Source: Solenopsis invicta (taxonomy: Eukaryota > Arthropoda > Insecta > Hymenoptera > Formicidae). Taken from it: a DNA stretch of 64,000 bases. The stretch spans positions 19,992,231-20,056,230 of the forward strand of contig NC_052671.1 of the NCBI RefSeq assembly GCF_016802725.1, in the 5' to 3' direction. The translations under genes and the position numbers were made by a program. The first letter of the stretch is position 1. The number at the start of each line of letters is the position of its first letter. Below the pieces are notes generated by a model. The model was not told where the DNA came from, made no database searches, and saw nothing but the letters and a program-made list of their open reading frames with translations. Of this stretch, positions 9,394 to 20,400 are shown one piece after another.

Positions 9394-10000
9394 TTTTCTA
9401 AAGACAAAAGATATAAATTTTTTTATAAATAAACAATAAAAAAATCAATTAGTGCAGAAGAAGAATGGTTTTATATACTCTATATAATTTTCAATATATA
9501 ATAAATTCAACAAAATTATGCATGATGACTTACCCAATTTTTTTCTGTATCTGGTTCCACAGCTATTAGTTATCCAAGTAGATATTAGGTATCTCCAAAA
9601 TAAGATTCCCTGAAGAATCTTTGTACTCCAAGATCCAAAAATCTAAAGAATCAAATTCATATATTTCTTTTTAAACATATATGACTAAAATTAACATATG
9701 CATGAATAAAAATGTTAAAAATATGAAGAAATTTATGTATGAAAATACTAAAAATACTAAAAATCAACTAATAAATAATTAAGACATAATTCGCTCGTGT
9801 CAAAATCAACAAATACAAATATGTAACCTATTCTTTAAATTAATCCATTTGCTCATTTATACTTACCGATGTCGTTAACAATCGTTAATAATCGTTAACG
9901 CTCAATTCGATTCAGTCGATTTCAATACACCAGTAACTGCCAGGGCAATTAAAAACACCACGTTACACTGCACAACACAACACAACCGCACTGCACAATG
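9394..10000. other. 5' non-coding part of the P-like element
   Basis: Carries the leader intron acceptor at about 9399 and presumably the transposase promoter. A small perfect hairpin (AAGATTC..GAATCTT) lies near 9601-9620. ACTGCACAA occurs at 9966 and 9990. No gene seen. Confidence 0.5.
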
Positions 10001-10050
10001 ATTCCAAACAATTCCAAATGATCCCAAATGATCCCGCATGGCACCGCATG
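10001..10050 (+). repeat. five 10-bp subterminal repeats, right end of the P-like element
   Basis: Units in register: ATTCCAAACA, ATTCCAAATG, ATCCCAAATG, ATCCCGCATG, GCACCGCATG. They lie 9 bp inside the right arm. The fly P element also has a 10-bp transposase site near each terminal repeat, so these are candidate binding sites. Confidence 0.6.
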
Positions 10051-10059
10051 GCCGGATAC

Positions 10060-10115
10060 GTAGTTCACAATTATAGAGGGTAAACTATTAGATGGCGCTG
10101 AAATACTAGACGAAA
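10060..10115 (-). repeat. right inverted-repeat arm of the P-like element
   Basis: 56-bp partner of 5199-5254 with one mismatch, ending 27 bp before the element end. Confidence 0.92.
10090..10100 (+). promoter_or_regulatory. CTCF-core-like motif in the right arm
   Basis: AGATGGCGCTG on the plus strand, mirror of 5214-5224. Confidence 0.35.
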
Positions 10116-10142
10116 TTTTCCCATAAGAGTTCATTGGGCCTG

Positions 10143-10150
10143 AATAGACT
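10143..10150. repeat. right 8-bp target site duplication
   Basis: AATAGACT, identical to 5164-5171. Confidence 0.85.
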
Positions 10151-10279
10151 GGAAGAGACTTCTCCTCTCGCGAATGTCTCATTGTATCTCACGAAGAAAC
10201 AAATGACGAATGCAAATGAGCGCGAAGCGCGAAGGCGCCAAACGCAGCCCTGCAACGGTCCTTATCTAATAGTGGTTTT

Positions 10280-10418
10280 CCTTGGGAGAACTAGTGTGCA
10301 CTGAGTGTGCACTCGCCGCTGGCAATTGGGCGTTTCGGTTCGCGCGATGACGGTGCCAACGGAAACGCCCAATTACGCGCGGCGAGTGCATACTCAGTGC
10401 GCATTAGTTCTCCCAAGG
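10280..10418. mobile_element. MITE-like palindromic element, 57-bp arms
   Basis: Arms 10280-10336 and 10362-10418 agree at 51 of 57 positions and start CCTTGGGAGAACTA. Weaker symmetry continues outward (CCTTAT at 10260, ATAAGG at 10428), so the true ends may lie further out. No coding capacity. The short stretch before it (10151-10279) is non-coding. Confidence 0.7.
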
Positions 10419-10430
10419 AAAAACGTTATA

Positions 10431-10634
10431 AGGTGCGTACATACATGTCTGTCGGGTGCCCCTGCATGAAGAATCACATACATAAAAATCGGCTTAATCA
10501 ATTACACAAAATATGTTTCCAGTAATACTGTAAATAAACATCATATACAAAATAATTTTAATAAATTTGTACTTGTACGGGCCAAAACGTGGCCTGCATG
10601 AAGCACGAGGCACTCAACAGATATGTACGCACCT
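10431..10634. mobile_element. MITE-like element with TA target duplication
   Basis: Begins AGGTGCGTACATA and ends with its complement TATGTACGCACCT. It is flanked by TA at 10429-10430 and 10635-10636. Symmetry continues imperfectly for about 40 bp per arm. A TA duplication suggests a Tc1/mariner-type relative; it abuts or overlaps the outer symmetry of the previous element. Confidence 0.6.
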
Positions 10635-10636
10635 TA

Positions 10637-10785
10637 GCAACAACCTAATATGGATGATTGTTAGGGCCGGTATATAATAATTTGTTCTCAATTTAAGATC
10701 GTCTTAAACATAATCTTAAGAAACTAACACCGCCATTTAACAATGAATAAAAGATCGTATACGTACTTATAAGACGATCTAATGG
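10637..10785. other. AT-rich sequence with transposon-end-like pieces
   Basis: Contains TTAGGGCCGGTATA near 10669 and inverted pieces AGATCGTCTTA / AAGACGATCT (about 10697 and 10771). These look like fragments of small DNA transposons, but I cannot define ends. No gene. Confidence 0.3.
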
Positions 10786-10850
10786 CTCCTGCACATGAAC
10801 ACGGAAACGCTTGCCGTGCGGCAAGCGTTTCCACATCCAGAGTGCAGGAG
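10786..10850. repeat. strong hairpin, possible solo MITE
   Basis: The inner stem GGAAACGCTTGCCG and its complement (10803-10832) is perfect over 14 bp with a 2-bp loop. Outer arms CTCCTGCAC (10786-10794) and GTGCAGGAG (10842-10850) pair outside it. Confidence 0.75.
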
Positions 10851-10874
10851 ACAAAAAATGTAAGACCAAATTGC

Positions 10875-10950
10875 ATAAATAAATATATAAATATATAAAT
10901 ATATATATAAATATATAAATATAAATAAATATATAAATATATAAATATTG
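10875..10950. repeat. AT microsatellite
   Basis: Runs of ATAAATAT and ATATAAAT. Its minus-strand frame encodes only Ile/Tyr low complexity and is not a gene. Confidence 0.85.
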
Positions 10951-11039
10951 CAACATATAATTTTTCATAATTCTACGTATATAAACTTATAACAAATGTT
11001 CAATGAACGTTTATAATGTATTGATAGAATATATTTGTC

Positions 11040-12205
11040 ATAGAGTTCGGATAAATTTCTAATAGAGATCTATTTGATAGAATTAAAATCCCATGGAGCT
11101 ATAGAGGTTTCATGGATTACTAATGGACGTCTATCTGACTTCCACGATGGAAATAAAGTCTCATGGAGCTATGGATGTTTCATGAATTTCTAATGGACGT
11201 CCATCTGACTTCCATGATGGAAATAAAATCTCATAGAGCTATGGAGGTTGGATGGATGTCTAATGGAGATCTGTCTGACTTCCATGATGAAGTAAAATCC
11301 TATGGAGCTATAGAGGTTTCATGGATTACTAATGGACGTCTATCTGACTTCCACGATGGAAATAAAGTCTCATGGAGCTATGGAGGTTTCATGGATTTCT
11401 AATGGACGTCCATCTGACTTCGATGATAGAAATAAAATCTCATGGAGCTGTGGAGATTGGATGGATGTCTAATGGAGATCTATCTGACTTCTATGAATGT
11501 TTATGATGGAAGTAAAATCCCATGGAGCTATGGAGGTTTCATAGACTTCTAATGGACGTCCATCTGACTTCTATGATGGAAATAAAATTCCATGGAGCTA
11601 TGGAGGTTGGATGGATGTCTAATGGAGATCTATGTGACTTCCATGATGGAAGTAAAATCCTATGAAGCTATGAAGGTTTCATGGACTACTAATGGACATC
11701 CATGTGACTTCTATGATGGAAATAAAATCCCATGGAGCTATGGAGGTTGGATGGATGTCTAATGGAGATCTATCTGACTTCCATGATGGAAGTAAAATCC
11801 CATGGAGCTGTGGAGGTTTCATGGACTTCTAACGGACGTCCATCTGACTTCTATGATGGAAATAAAATCCCATGGAGCTATGGAGGTTGGATGGATGTCT
11901 AATGGAGATCTATCTGACTTCCATGATGGAAGTAAAATCCCATGGAGCTGTGGAGGTTTCATGGACTTCTAATGGACGTCCATCTGACTTCTATGATGGA
12001 AATAAAATCCCATGGAGCTATGGAGGTTGGATGGGTGTCTAATGGAGATCTATATGACTTACATGATGAAAGTAAAATCCCATGGAGCTATGGAGGTTTC
12101 ATGGACTTCTAATGGACGTCCATCTGACTTCCACCATGGAGATAGACGTCCCATGGAGCTATGGAAGGGCGATGGACATCCACTGGAGGTCAATTTCTAT
12201 GTGGG
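11040..12205 (+). repeat. satellite A, 70-bp unit in two alternating types
   Basis: About 16 units, each with CATGGAGCTATGGAGG near its start. Type 1 continues TTTCATGGACTTCTAATGG and type 2 TTGGATGGATGTCTAATGG. Units begin at 11092, 11162, 11232, 11301, 11371, 11441, 11521 and then every 70 bp to 12081. From 11092 to 11520 the order is 1-1-2 twice; from 11521 on it is 1-2 repeatedly (140 bp). One unit (11441) has a 10-bp insertion and one (11232) lacks a base. The left edge (11040-11091) is a degenerate partial unit. Confidence 0.92.
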
Positions 12206-13900
12206 TCGTTATCTATGCGATATCTCACGTGTTTTATTTTAAAAAACGTCAAACAAGCGTTGATCTGCATCAGAATCGAAACTATTCGAGTTCCCTGCGG
12301 GAATAGCAAATGAATCGTTATCTATGCGATATTTCACGTGTTTTACGTTAAAACACGTCGAACAAGCGTTGATCTGCATAAGAAACATAACTATTGAAGT
12401 TCCCAGCGCGAATTGCAAATGAATCGTTTTCTACGCGATATCTCACGTGTTTTACGTTAAAAAGCGCCGAACAAACGTTGATCTGCATCAGAAACATACC
12501 TATTGGAGTTCCCAGCGCAAAATGCAAATGAATCGTTATCTATGCGATATCTCAAGTGTTTTACGTTCAAAAGCGTCAAGCAAGCGTGGATCTGCATCAG
12601 AAACGAAACTATTGCAGTTCGCAGTGCGAATTGCAAACGAATCGTTATCTATTCGATATCTCACGTGTTTTACGTTAACAAGCGTCAGACAAGCGTTGAT
12701 CTGCATCAGAAACGAAATTATTGAAGTTCACTGCGCGAATTGCAAATGAATCGTTATCTATGCGATATCTCACGTGTTTTACGTTAAAAAGCGTCGAACA
12801 AGCGTTGATCTGCATCAGAAACGAAACTATTGAAGTTCCCTGCGCGAATTGCAAATGAATCGTTATCTATGCGATATCTCATGTGTTTTACGTTAATACA
12901 CGTCGAACAAGCGTTGATCAGCCTCAGAAACATAACTATTGTAGTTCCCAGAGCGAATTGCAAATGAATCGTTATCTATGCAATATCTCACGTGTTTTAC
13001 GTTAAAAAGCGTCAAACAATCGTTAACCTGTATCAGAAACGAAACTATTGAAGTTCCTTCCGCGAAATGCAAATGAATCGTTATCTATGCGATATCTCAC
13101 GTATTTTACGTTAAAAAGCGTCAAACAAGCGTTGATCTGCGTCAGATACGAAACTATTGAAGTTCCTTGCGCGAATTGCAAATGAATCGTTATTTATGCG
13201 ATATCTTATGTGTTTACGTTAATACACGTCGAACAAGCGTTGATCTGCATCAGAAACATAAGTATTGAACTTCCCAGGGCGAATTGCAAATGAATCGTCA
13301 TCTATGCGATATCTCACGTGTTTTACGATAAAAAGCGTCGAACAAGCATTGATCTGCATCAGAAACATAACTATTGAAGTTCCCTGCGCGAATTGCAAAT
13401 GAATCGTTATCTATGCGATATCTCACGTGTTTTACGTTAAAAAACGTCAAGCAAGCGTTGATCTGCATAAGAGACGAAACTATTGAAGTTCCTTGCGCGA
13501 ATTGCAAATGAATCGTTATTTATGCGATATCTCATGTGTTTTACGTTAATACACGTCGAACAAGCGTTGATCTGCATCACAAACATAACTATTGAAGTTC
13601 CCAGCGCGAATTGCAAATGACTCGTTATCTATGCGATATCTCACGTGTTTTACGTTAAAAAGCGTCAAACAAGCGTGGATCTGCATCAGAAAAGAAACTA
13701 TTGAAGTTCCCAGCGCGAATTGCAAATGAATCATTATCTATGCGATATCTCATGTGTTTTACGTAAATAGCGTCAAACAAGCGTTTATCTGCGTCAGAAA
13801 CGAAACTATTGAAGTTCCTTGCGCATATTGCAAATGAATCGTTATCTATGCGATATCTCACGTGTTTTACGTTAAAAAGCGTCAAACAAGCGTTGATCTG
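12206..13900 (+). repeat. diverged edge of satellite B
   Basis: Units here differ from each other more than those further in (for example TCATCTATG, ATTTATGCG, TTAATACACGTC, CCTTCCGCG). Single-base indels are common. This is expected at an array boundary where homogenisation is weaker. Confidence 0.65.
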
Positions 13901-16049
13901 CATCAGAAACGAAACTATTGAAGTTCCCAACGCGAATTGCAAATGAATCGTTATCTATGCGATATCTCACGTGTTTTACGTTAAAAAGCGTCGAACAAAC
14001 GTTGATCTGCATCAGAAACATAACTATTGAAGATCCCAGCGCGAATTGCAAACGAATCGCTATCTATGCGATATCTCACGTGTTTTACGTTAAAAAGCAT
14101 CAAACAAGCGTTGATCTGCATCAGAAACGTTACTATTGAATTTCCCAGCTCGAATTGCAAACGAATCGCTATCTATGCGATATCTCACGTGTTTTACGTT
14201 AAAAAGCGTCGAACAAGCGTTGATCTGCATCAGAAACATTACTATTGAAGATCCCAGCGCGAATTGCAAACGAATCGCTATCTATGCGATATCTCACGTG
14301 TTTTACGTTAAAAAGCGTCAAACAAGCGTTGATCTTCATCAGAAACGAAACTATTGAAGATCCCAGCGCGAATTGCAAACGAATCGCTATCTATGCGATA
14401 TCTCACGTGTTTTACGTTAAAAAGCGTCAAACAAACGTTGATCTGCATCAGAAACGAAACTATTGAAGTTCCCAGCGCGAATTGCAAATGAATCGTTATC
14501 TATGCGATATCTCACGTGTTTTACGTTAAAAAGCGTCAAACAAGCGTTGATCTGCATCAGAAACGAAACTATTGAAGTTCCCTGCGCGAATTGCAAATGA
14601 ATCGTTATCTATGCGATAACTCACGTGTTTTACGTTAAAATGCGTCGAACAAGCGTGGATCTTCATCAGAAACACAACTATTGAAGTTCCCAGAGCGAAT
14701 TGCAAACGAATCGCTATCTATGCGATATCTCACGTGTTTTACGTTAAAATGCTTCAAACAAGGGTTGATCTGCATCAGAAACGTAACTATTGAATTTCCC
14801 AGCGCGAATTGCAAACTAATCGCTATCTATGCGATATCTCACGTGTTTTACGTTAAAATGCTTCAAACAAGCGATGATCTGCATCAGAAACGTTACTATT
14901 GAATTTCCCAGCTCGAATTGCAAATGAATCGTTATCTATGCGATATCTCACGTGTTTTACGTTAAAAAGCGTCGAACAAGCGTTGATCTGCATCAGAAAC
15001 ATTACTATTGAAGATCCCAGCGCGAATTGAAAACGAATCGCTATCTATGCGTTATCTCACGTGTTTTACGTTAAAAAGCGTCAAACAAGCGTTGATCTGC
15101 ATCAGAAACGAAACTATTGAAGTTCCCTGCGCGAATTGCAAATGAATCGTTATCTATGCGATATCTCACGTGTTTTACGTTATAAAGCGCCGAACAATCG
15201 TTGATCTGCATCAGAAACATAACTATTGATGTTCCAAGCACGTATTGCAAATGAATCGTTATCTATGCAATATCTTTCGTGTTTTACGTTAAAAATGGTC
15301 AAACAAGCGTTGATCTGCATCAGAAACGAAACTATTGAAGTTCCCAGCGCGAATTGCAAATGAATCGTTATCTATGCGATATCTCACGCGTTTTACGTTA
15401 AAAAGCGTCAAACAAGCGTTGATCTGCATCAGAAACGAAACTATTGAAGTTCCCTGCGCGAATTGCAAATGAATCGTTATCTATGCGATATCTCACGTGT
15501 TTTACGTTAAAAAGCGTCGAACAAGCGTTGATCTACATCAGAAACTTTACTATTGAAGATCCCAGCGCGAATTGCAAACGAATCGCTATCTATGCGATAT
15601 CTCACGTGTTTTACGTTAAAAAGCGTCAAAAAAGCGTTGATCTGCATCAGAAACATAACTATTGAAGATCCCAGCGCGAATTGCAAACGAATCGCTATCT
15701 ATGCGATATCTCACGTGTTTTACGTTAAAAAGCGTCAAACAAGCGTTGATCTGCATCAGAAACGAAGCTATTGAAGTTCCCAGCGCGAATTGCAAATGAA
15801 TCGTTATCTATGCGATATCTCACGTGTTTTACTTTAAAAAGCGTCAAACAAGCGTTGATCTGCATCAGAAACGAAACTATTGAAGTTCCCTGCGTGAATT
15901 GCAAATGAATCGTTATCTATGCGATATCTCACGTGTTTTACGTTAAAAAGCGTCGAACAAACGTTGATCTGCATCAGAAACATAACTATTGAAGTTCCCA
16001 GTGCGAATTGCAAATGAATCGCTATCTATGCGATATCTCACGTGTTTTA

Positions 16050-17430
16050 CGTTAAAAAGCGTCGAACAAGCGTCGTTCTGCATCAGAAACATAACTATTC
16101 AAGTTCCCTGCGCGAATTGCAAATGAATCGTTATCTACGCGATATCTTACGTGTTTTACGTTAAAAAGCGTCAAACAAGGGTGGATCTGCATCAGAAACG
16201 AACTATTGAAGTTCCCTGCGCGAATTGCAAATGAATCGTTATCTATGCGATATCTCACGTGTTTTACGTTAAAAAGCGTCGAACAAGCGTCGTTCTGCAT
16301 CAGAAACGTAACTATTGAAGTTCCCTGCGCGAATTGCAAATGAATCGTTATCTATGCGATATCTTACGTGTTTTACGTTAAAAAGCGTCAAACAAGCGTG
16401 GATCTGCATCAGAAACGAACTATTGAAGTTCCCTGCGCGAATTGCAAATGAATCGTTATCTATGCGATATCTAACGTGTTTTACGTTAAAAAGCGTCGAA
16501 CAAGCGTTGATCTGCATCAGAAACATAACTATTGAAGATCCCAGGGCGTTTTGCAAACGAATCGCTATCTATGCGATATCTCACGTGTTTTACGTTAAAA
16601 TGCTTCAAACAAGTGTTGATCTGCATCAGAAACGTAACTATTGAATTTCCCAGCGTGAATTGCAAATGAATCGTTATCTATGCGATATCTCACGTGTTTT
16701 ACGTTAAAAAGCGTCGAACAAACGTTGATCTGCATCAGAAACATAACTATTGAAGTTCCAAGTGCGAATTGCAAACGAATCGCTATCTATGCGATATCTC
16801 ACGTGTTTTACGTTAAAAAGCGTCGAACAAGCGTCGTTCTGCATCAGAAACATAACTATTGAAGTTCCCTGCGCGAATTGCAAATGAATCGTTATCTACG
16901 CGATATCTTACGTGTTTTACGTTAAAAAGCGTCAAACAAGCGTGGATCTGCATCAGAAACGAACTATTGAAGTTCCCTGCGCGAATTGCAAATGAATCGT
17001 TATCTATGCGATATCTCACGTGTTTTACGTTAAAATGCGTCGAATAAACGTTGATCTGCATCAGAAACATAACTATTGAAGTTCCAAGTGCGAATTGCAA
17101 ACGAATAGCTAGCTATGCGATATCTCACGTGTTTTTCGTTAAAAAGCGTCGAACAAGCGTCGTTCTGCATCAGAAACATAACTATTGAAGTTCCCTGCGC
17201 GAATTGCAAATGAATCGTTATCTATGCGATATCTTACGTGTTTTACGTTAAAAAGCGTCAAACAAGCGTGGATCTGCATCAGAAACGAACTATTGAAGTT
17301 CCCTGCGCGAATTGCAAATGAATCGTTATCTATGCGATATCTCACGTGTTTTACGTTAAAATGCGCCGAACAAGCGTGGATCTTCATCAGAAACATAACT
17401 ATTGAAGTTCCCAGCGCGAATTGCAAACGA
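16050..17430 (+). repeat. cassette of a GCGTCGTTCTGC unit plus a 108-bp unit, four times
   Basis: A unit with GCGTCGTTCTGC is followed by a unit lacking one A (CAGAAACGAACTATTG). The 108-bp units fall near 16192, 16410, 16953 and 17280, that is 2, 5 and 3 monomers apart. The missing base joins frames and causes the longer 95-109 residue spurious open frames here. Confidence 0.75.
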
Positions 17431-20400
17431 ATCGCTATCTATGCGATATCTCACGTGTTTTACGTTAAAAAGCGTCAAACAAGCGTGTATCTTCATCAGA
17501 AACGAAACTATTGACGTTTACAGCGAGAATTGCAAATTAATCGTTATCTATGCGATAACTCACGTGTTTTACGTTAAAATGCGTCGAACAAACGTGGATC
17601 TTCATCAGAAACATAACTATTGAAGTTCCCAGCGCGAATTGCAAACGAATCGCTATCTATGCGATATCTCACGTGTTTTACGTTAAAATGCTTCAAACAA
17701 GGGTTGATCTGCATCAGAAACGTAACTATTGAATTTCACAGCGCGAATTGCAAATGAATCGTTATCTATGCGATATCTCACGTGTTTTACGTTAAAAAGC
17801 GTCGAACAAACGTTGATCTGCATCAGAAACATAACTATTGAAGTTCCAAGTGCGAATTGCAAACGAATAGCTAGCTATGCGATATCTCACGTGTTTTTCG
17901 TTAAAAAGCGTCGAACAAGCGTCGTTCTGCATCAGAAACCTAACTATTGAAGTTCCCTGCGCGAATTGCAAATGAATCGTTATCTATGCGATATCTTACG
18001 TGTTTTACGTTAAAAAGCGTCAAACAAGCGTGGATCTGCATCAGAAACGAAACTATTGAAGTTCCCAGCTCGAATTGCAAATGAATCGTTATCTATGCGA
18101 TATCTCACGTGTTTTACGGTAAAAAACGTCGAACAAGCGTTGATCTGCATCAGAAACATAACTATTGAAGATCCCAGCGCGAATTGCAAACGAATCGCTA
18201 TCTATGCGATATCTCACGTGTTTTACGTTGAAATGCTTCAAACAAGTGTTGATCTGCATCAGAAACGTAACTATTGAATTTCCCAGCGTGAATTGCAAAT
18301 GAATCGTTATCTATGCGGTATCTCACGTGTTTTACGTTAAAAAGCGTCGAACAAGCGTTGATCTGCATCAGAAACATAACTATTGAAGATCCCAGCGCGA
18401 ATTGCAAATGAATCGTTATCTATGCGATATCTCACGTGTTTTACTTTAAAAAGCGTCAAACAAGCGTTGATATTCATCAGAAACGAAACTATTGAAGTTC
18501 CCTGCGCGAATTGCAAATGAATCGTTATCTATGCGATATCTCACGTGTTTTACGTTAAAAAGCGTCAAACAAGCGTGGATCTGCATCAGAAACGAAACTA
18601 TTGAATTTCCCAGCGCGAATTGCAAATGAATCGTTATCTATGCGATATCTCACGTGTTTTACGTTAAAAAGCGTCGAACAAGCGTTGATCTGCATCAGAA
18701 ACATAACTATTGAAGATCCCAGCGCGAATTGCAAACGAATCGCTATCTATGCGATATCTCACGTGTTTTACGTTAAAAAGCGTCAAACAAGCGTGGATCT
18801 TCATCAGAAACGAAACTATTGACGTTTACAGCGAGAATTGCAAATTAATCGTTATCTATGCGATATCTCACGTGTTTTACGTTAAAAAGCGTCAAACAAG
18901 CGTTGATCTGCATCAGAAACGAAACTATTGAAGTTCCCTGCGCGAATTGCAAATGAATCTTTATCTATGCGATAACTCACGTGTTTTACGTTAAAATGCG
19001 TCGAACAAGCGTGGATCTTCATCAGAAACGAAACTATTGAAGTTCCCTGCGCGAATTGCAAATGAATCGTTATCTATGCGATATCTCACGTGTTTTACGT
19101 TAAAAAGCGTCGAACAAACGTTGATCTGCATCAGAAACATAACTATTGAAGTTCCCAGTGCGAATTGCAAACGAATCGCTATCTATGCGATATCTCACGT
19201 GTTTTACGTTAAAAAGCGTCGAACAAGCGTCGTTCTGCATCAGAAACATAACTATTGAAGTTCCCAGCGCGAATTGCAAACGAATCGCTATCTATGCGAT
19301 ATCTCACGTGTTTTACGTTAAAATGTTTCAAACAAGGGTTGATCTGCATCAGAAACGTAACTATTGAATTTCCCAGCGCGAATTGCAAACGAATCGCTAT
19401 CTATGCGATATCTCATGTGTTTTACGTTAAAAAGCGTCGAACAAGCGTCGTTCTGCATCAGAAACATAACTATTGAAGTTCCCTGCGCGAATTGCAAATG
19501 AATCGTTATCTATGCGATATCTTACGTGTTTTACGTTAAAAAGCGTCAAACAAGCGTGGATCTGCATCAGAAACGAAACTATTGAAGTTCCCAGCGCGAA
19601 ATGCAAACGAATCGCTATCTATGCGATATCTCACGTGTTTTACGTTAAAAAGCGTCGAACAAGCGTGGATCTGCATCAGAAACGAAACTATTGAATTTCC
19701 CAGCGCGAATTGCAAACGAATCGCTATCTATGCGATATCTCACGTGTTTTACGTTAAAAAGCGTCGAACAAGCGTTGATCTGCATCAGAAACGTAACTAT
19801 TGAAGATCCCAGCGCGAATTGCAAACGAATCGCTATCTATGCGATATCTCACGTGTTTTACGTTAAAAAGCGTCAAACAAGCGTTGATCTGCATCAGAAA
19901 CGAAACTATTGAAGTTCCCAGCGCGAATTGCAAATGAATCGTTATCTATGCGATATCTCACGTGTTTTACGTTAAAAAGCGTCGAACAAACGTTGATCTG
20001 CATCAGAAACATAACTATTGAAGTTCCAAGCACAAATTGCAAATGAATCGTTATCTATGCGATATCTTACCTGTTTTACGTTAAGAAGCGTCAAACAAGC
20101 GTGGATCTGCATCAGAAACGAAACTATTGAAGTTCCCTGCGCGAATTGCAAATGAATCTTTATCTATGCGTTATCTCACGTGTTTTACGTTAAAAAGCGT
20201 CGAACAAGCGTTGATCTGCATCAGAAACATAACTATTGAAGATCCCAGCGCGAATTGCAAACGAATCGCTGTCTATGCGATATCTCACGTGTTTTACGTT
20301 AAAAAGCGTCAAACAAGCGTGGATCTTCATCAGAAACGAAACTATTGACGTTTACTGCGAGAATTGCAAATTAATCGTTATCTATGCGATATCTCACGTG

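Larger units (their letters stand above)
5172..10142 (-). mobile_element. complete P-element-like DNA transposon, 4971 bp
   Basis: The ends are defined by an exact 8-bp direct repeat AATAGACT on both sides and by inverted sequence: the element begins CAG and ends CTG. The outer 27 bp of the two ends agree at 12 of 27 positions without gaps, and the next 56 bp (5199-5254 against 10060-10115) agree at 55 of 56. The arms sit at the same distance from both duplications, which makes a chance match unlikely. Inside, on the minus strand, are a four-exon THAP-type transposase and a three-exon mini-gene. P-like elements (THAP9-related) move by cut and paste. With all visible parts intact, this copy could be autonomous; activity is inference. 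It landed next to the promoter-like remnant of a TNP2-like paralogue. Confidence 0.88.

Noticed and set aside
10307..10525. Plus-strand frame of 72 residues
   Set aside because: Lies across two MITE-like palindromes and has no coding features.
10693..10968. Minus-strand frame of 91 residues
   Set aside because: Ile/Tyr-rich half comes from the AT microsatellite and the rest from a hairpin; no splice or domain support.
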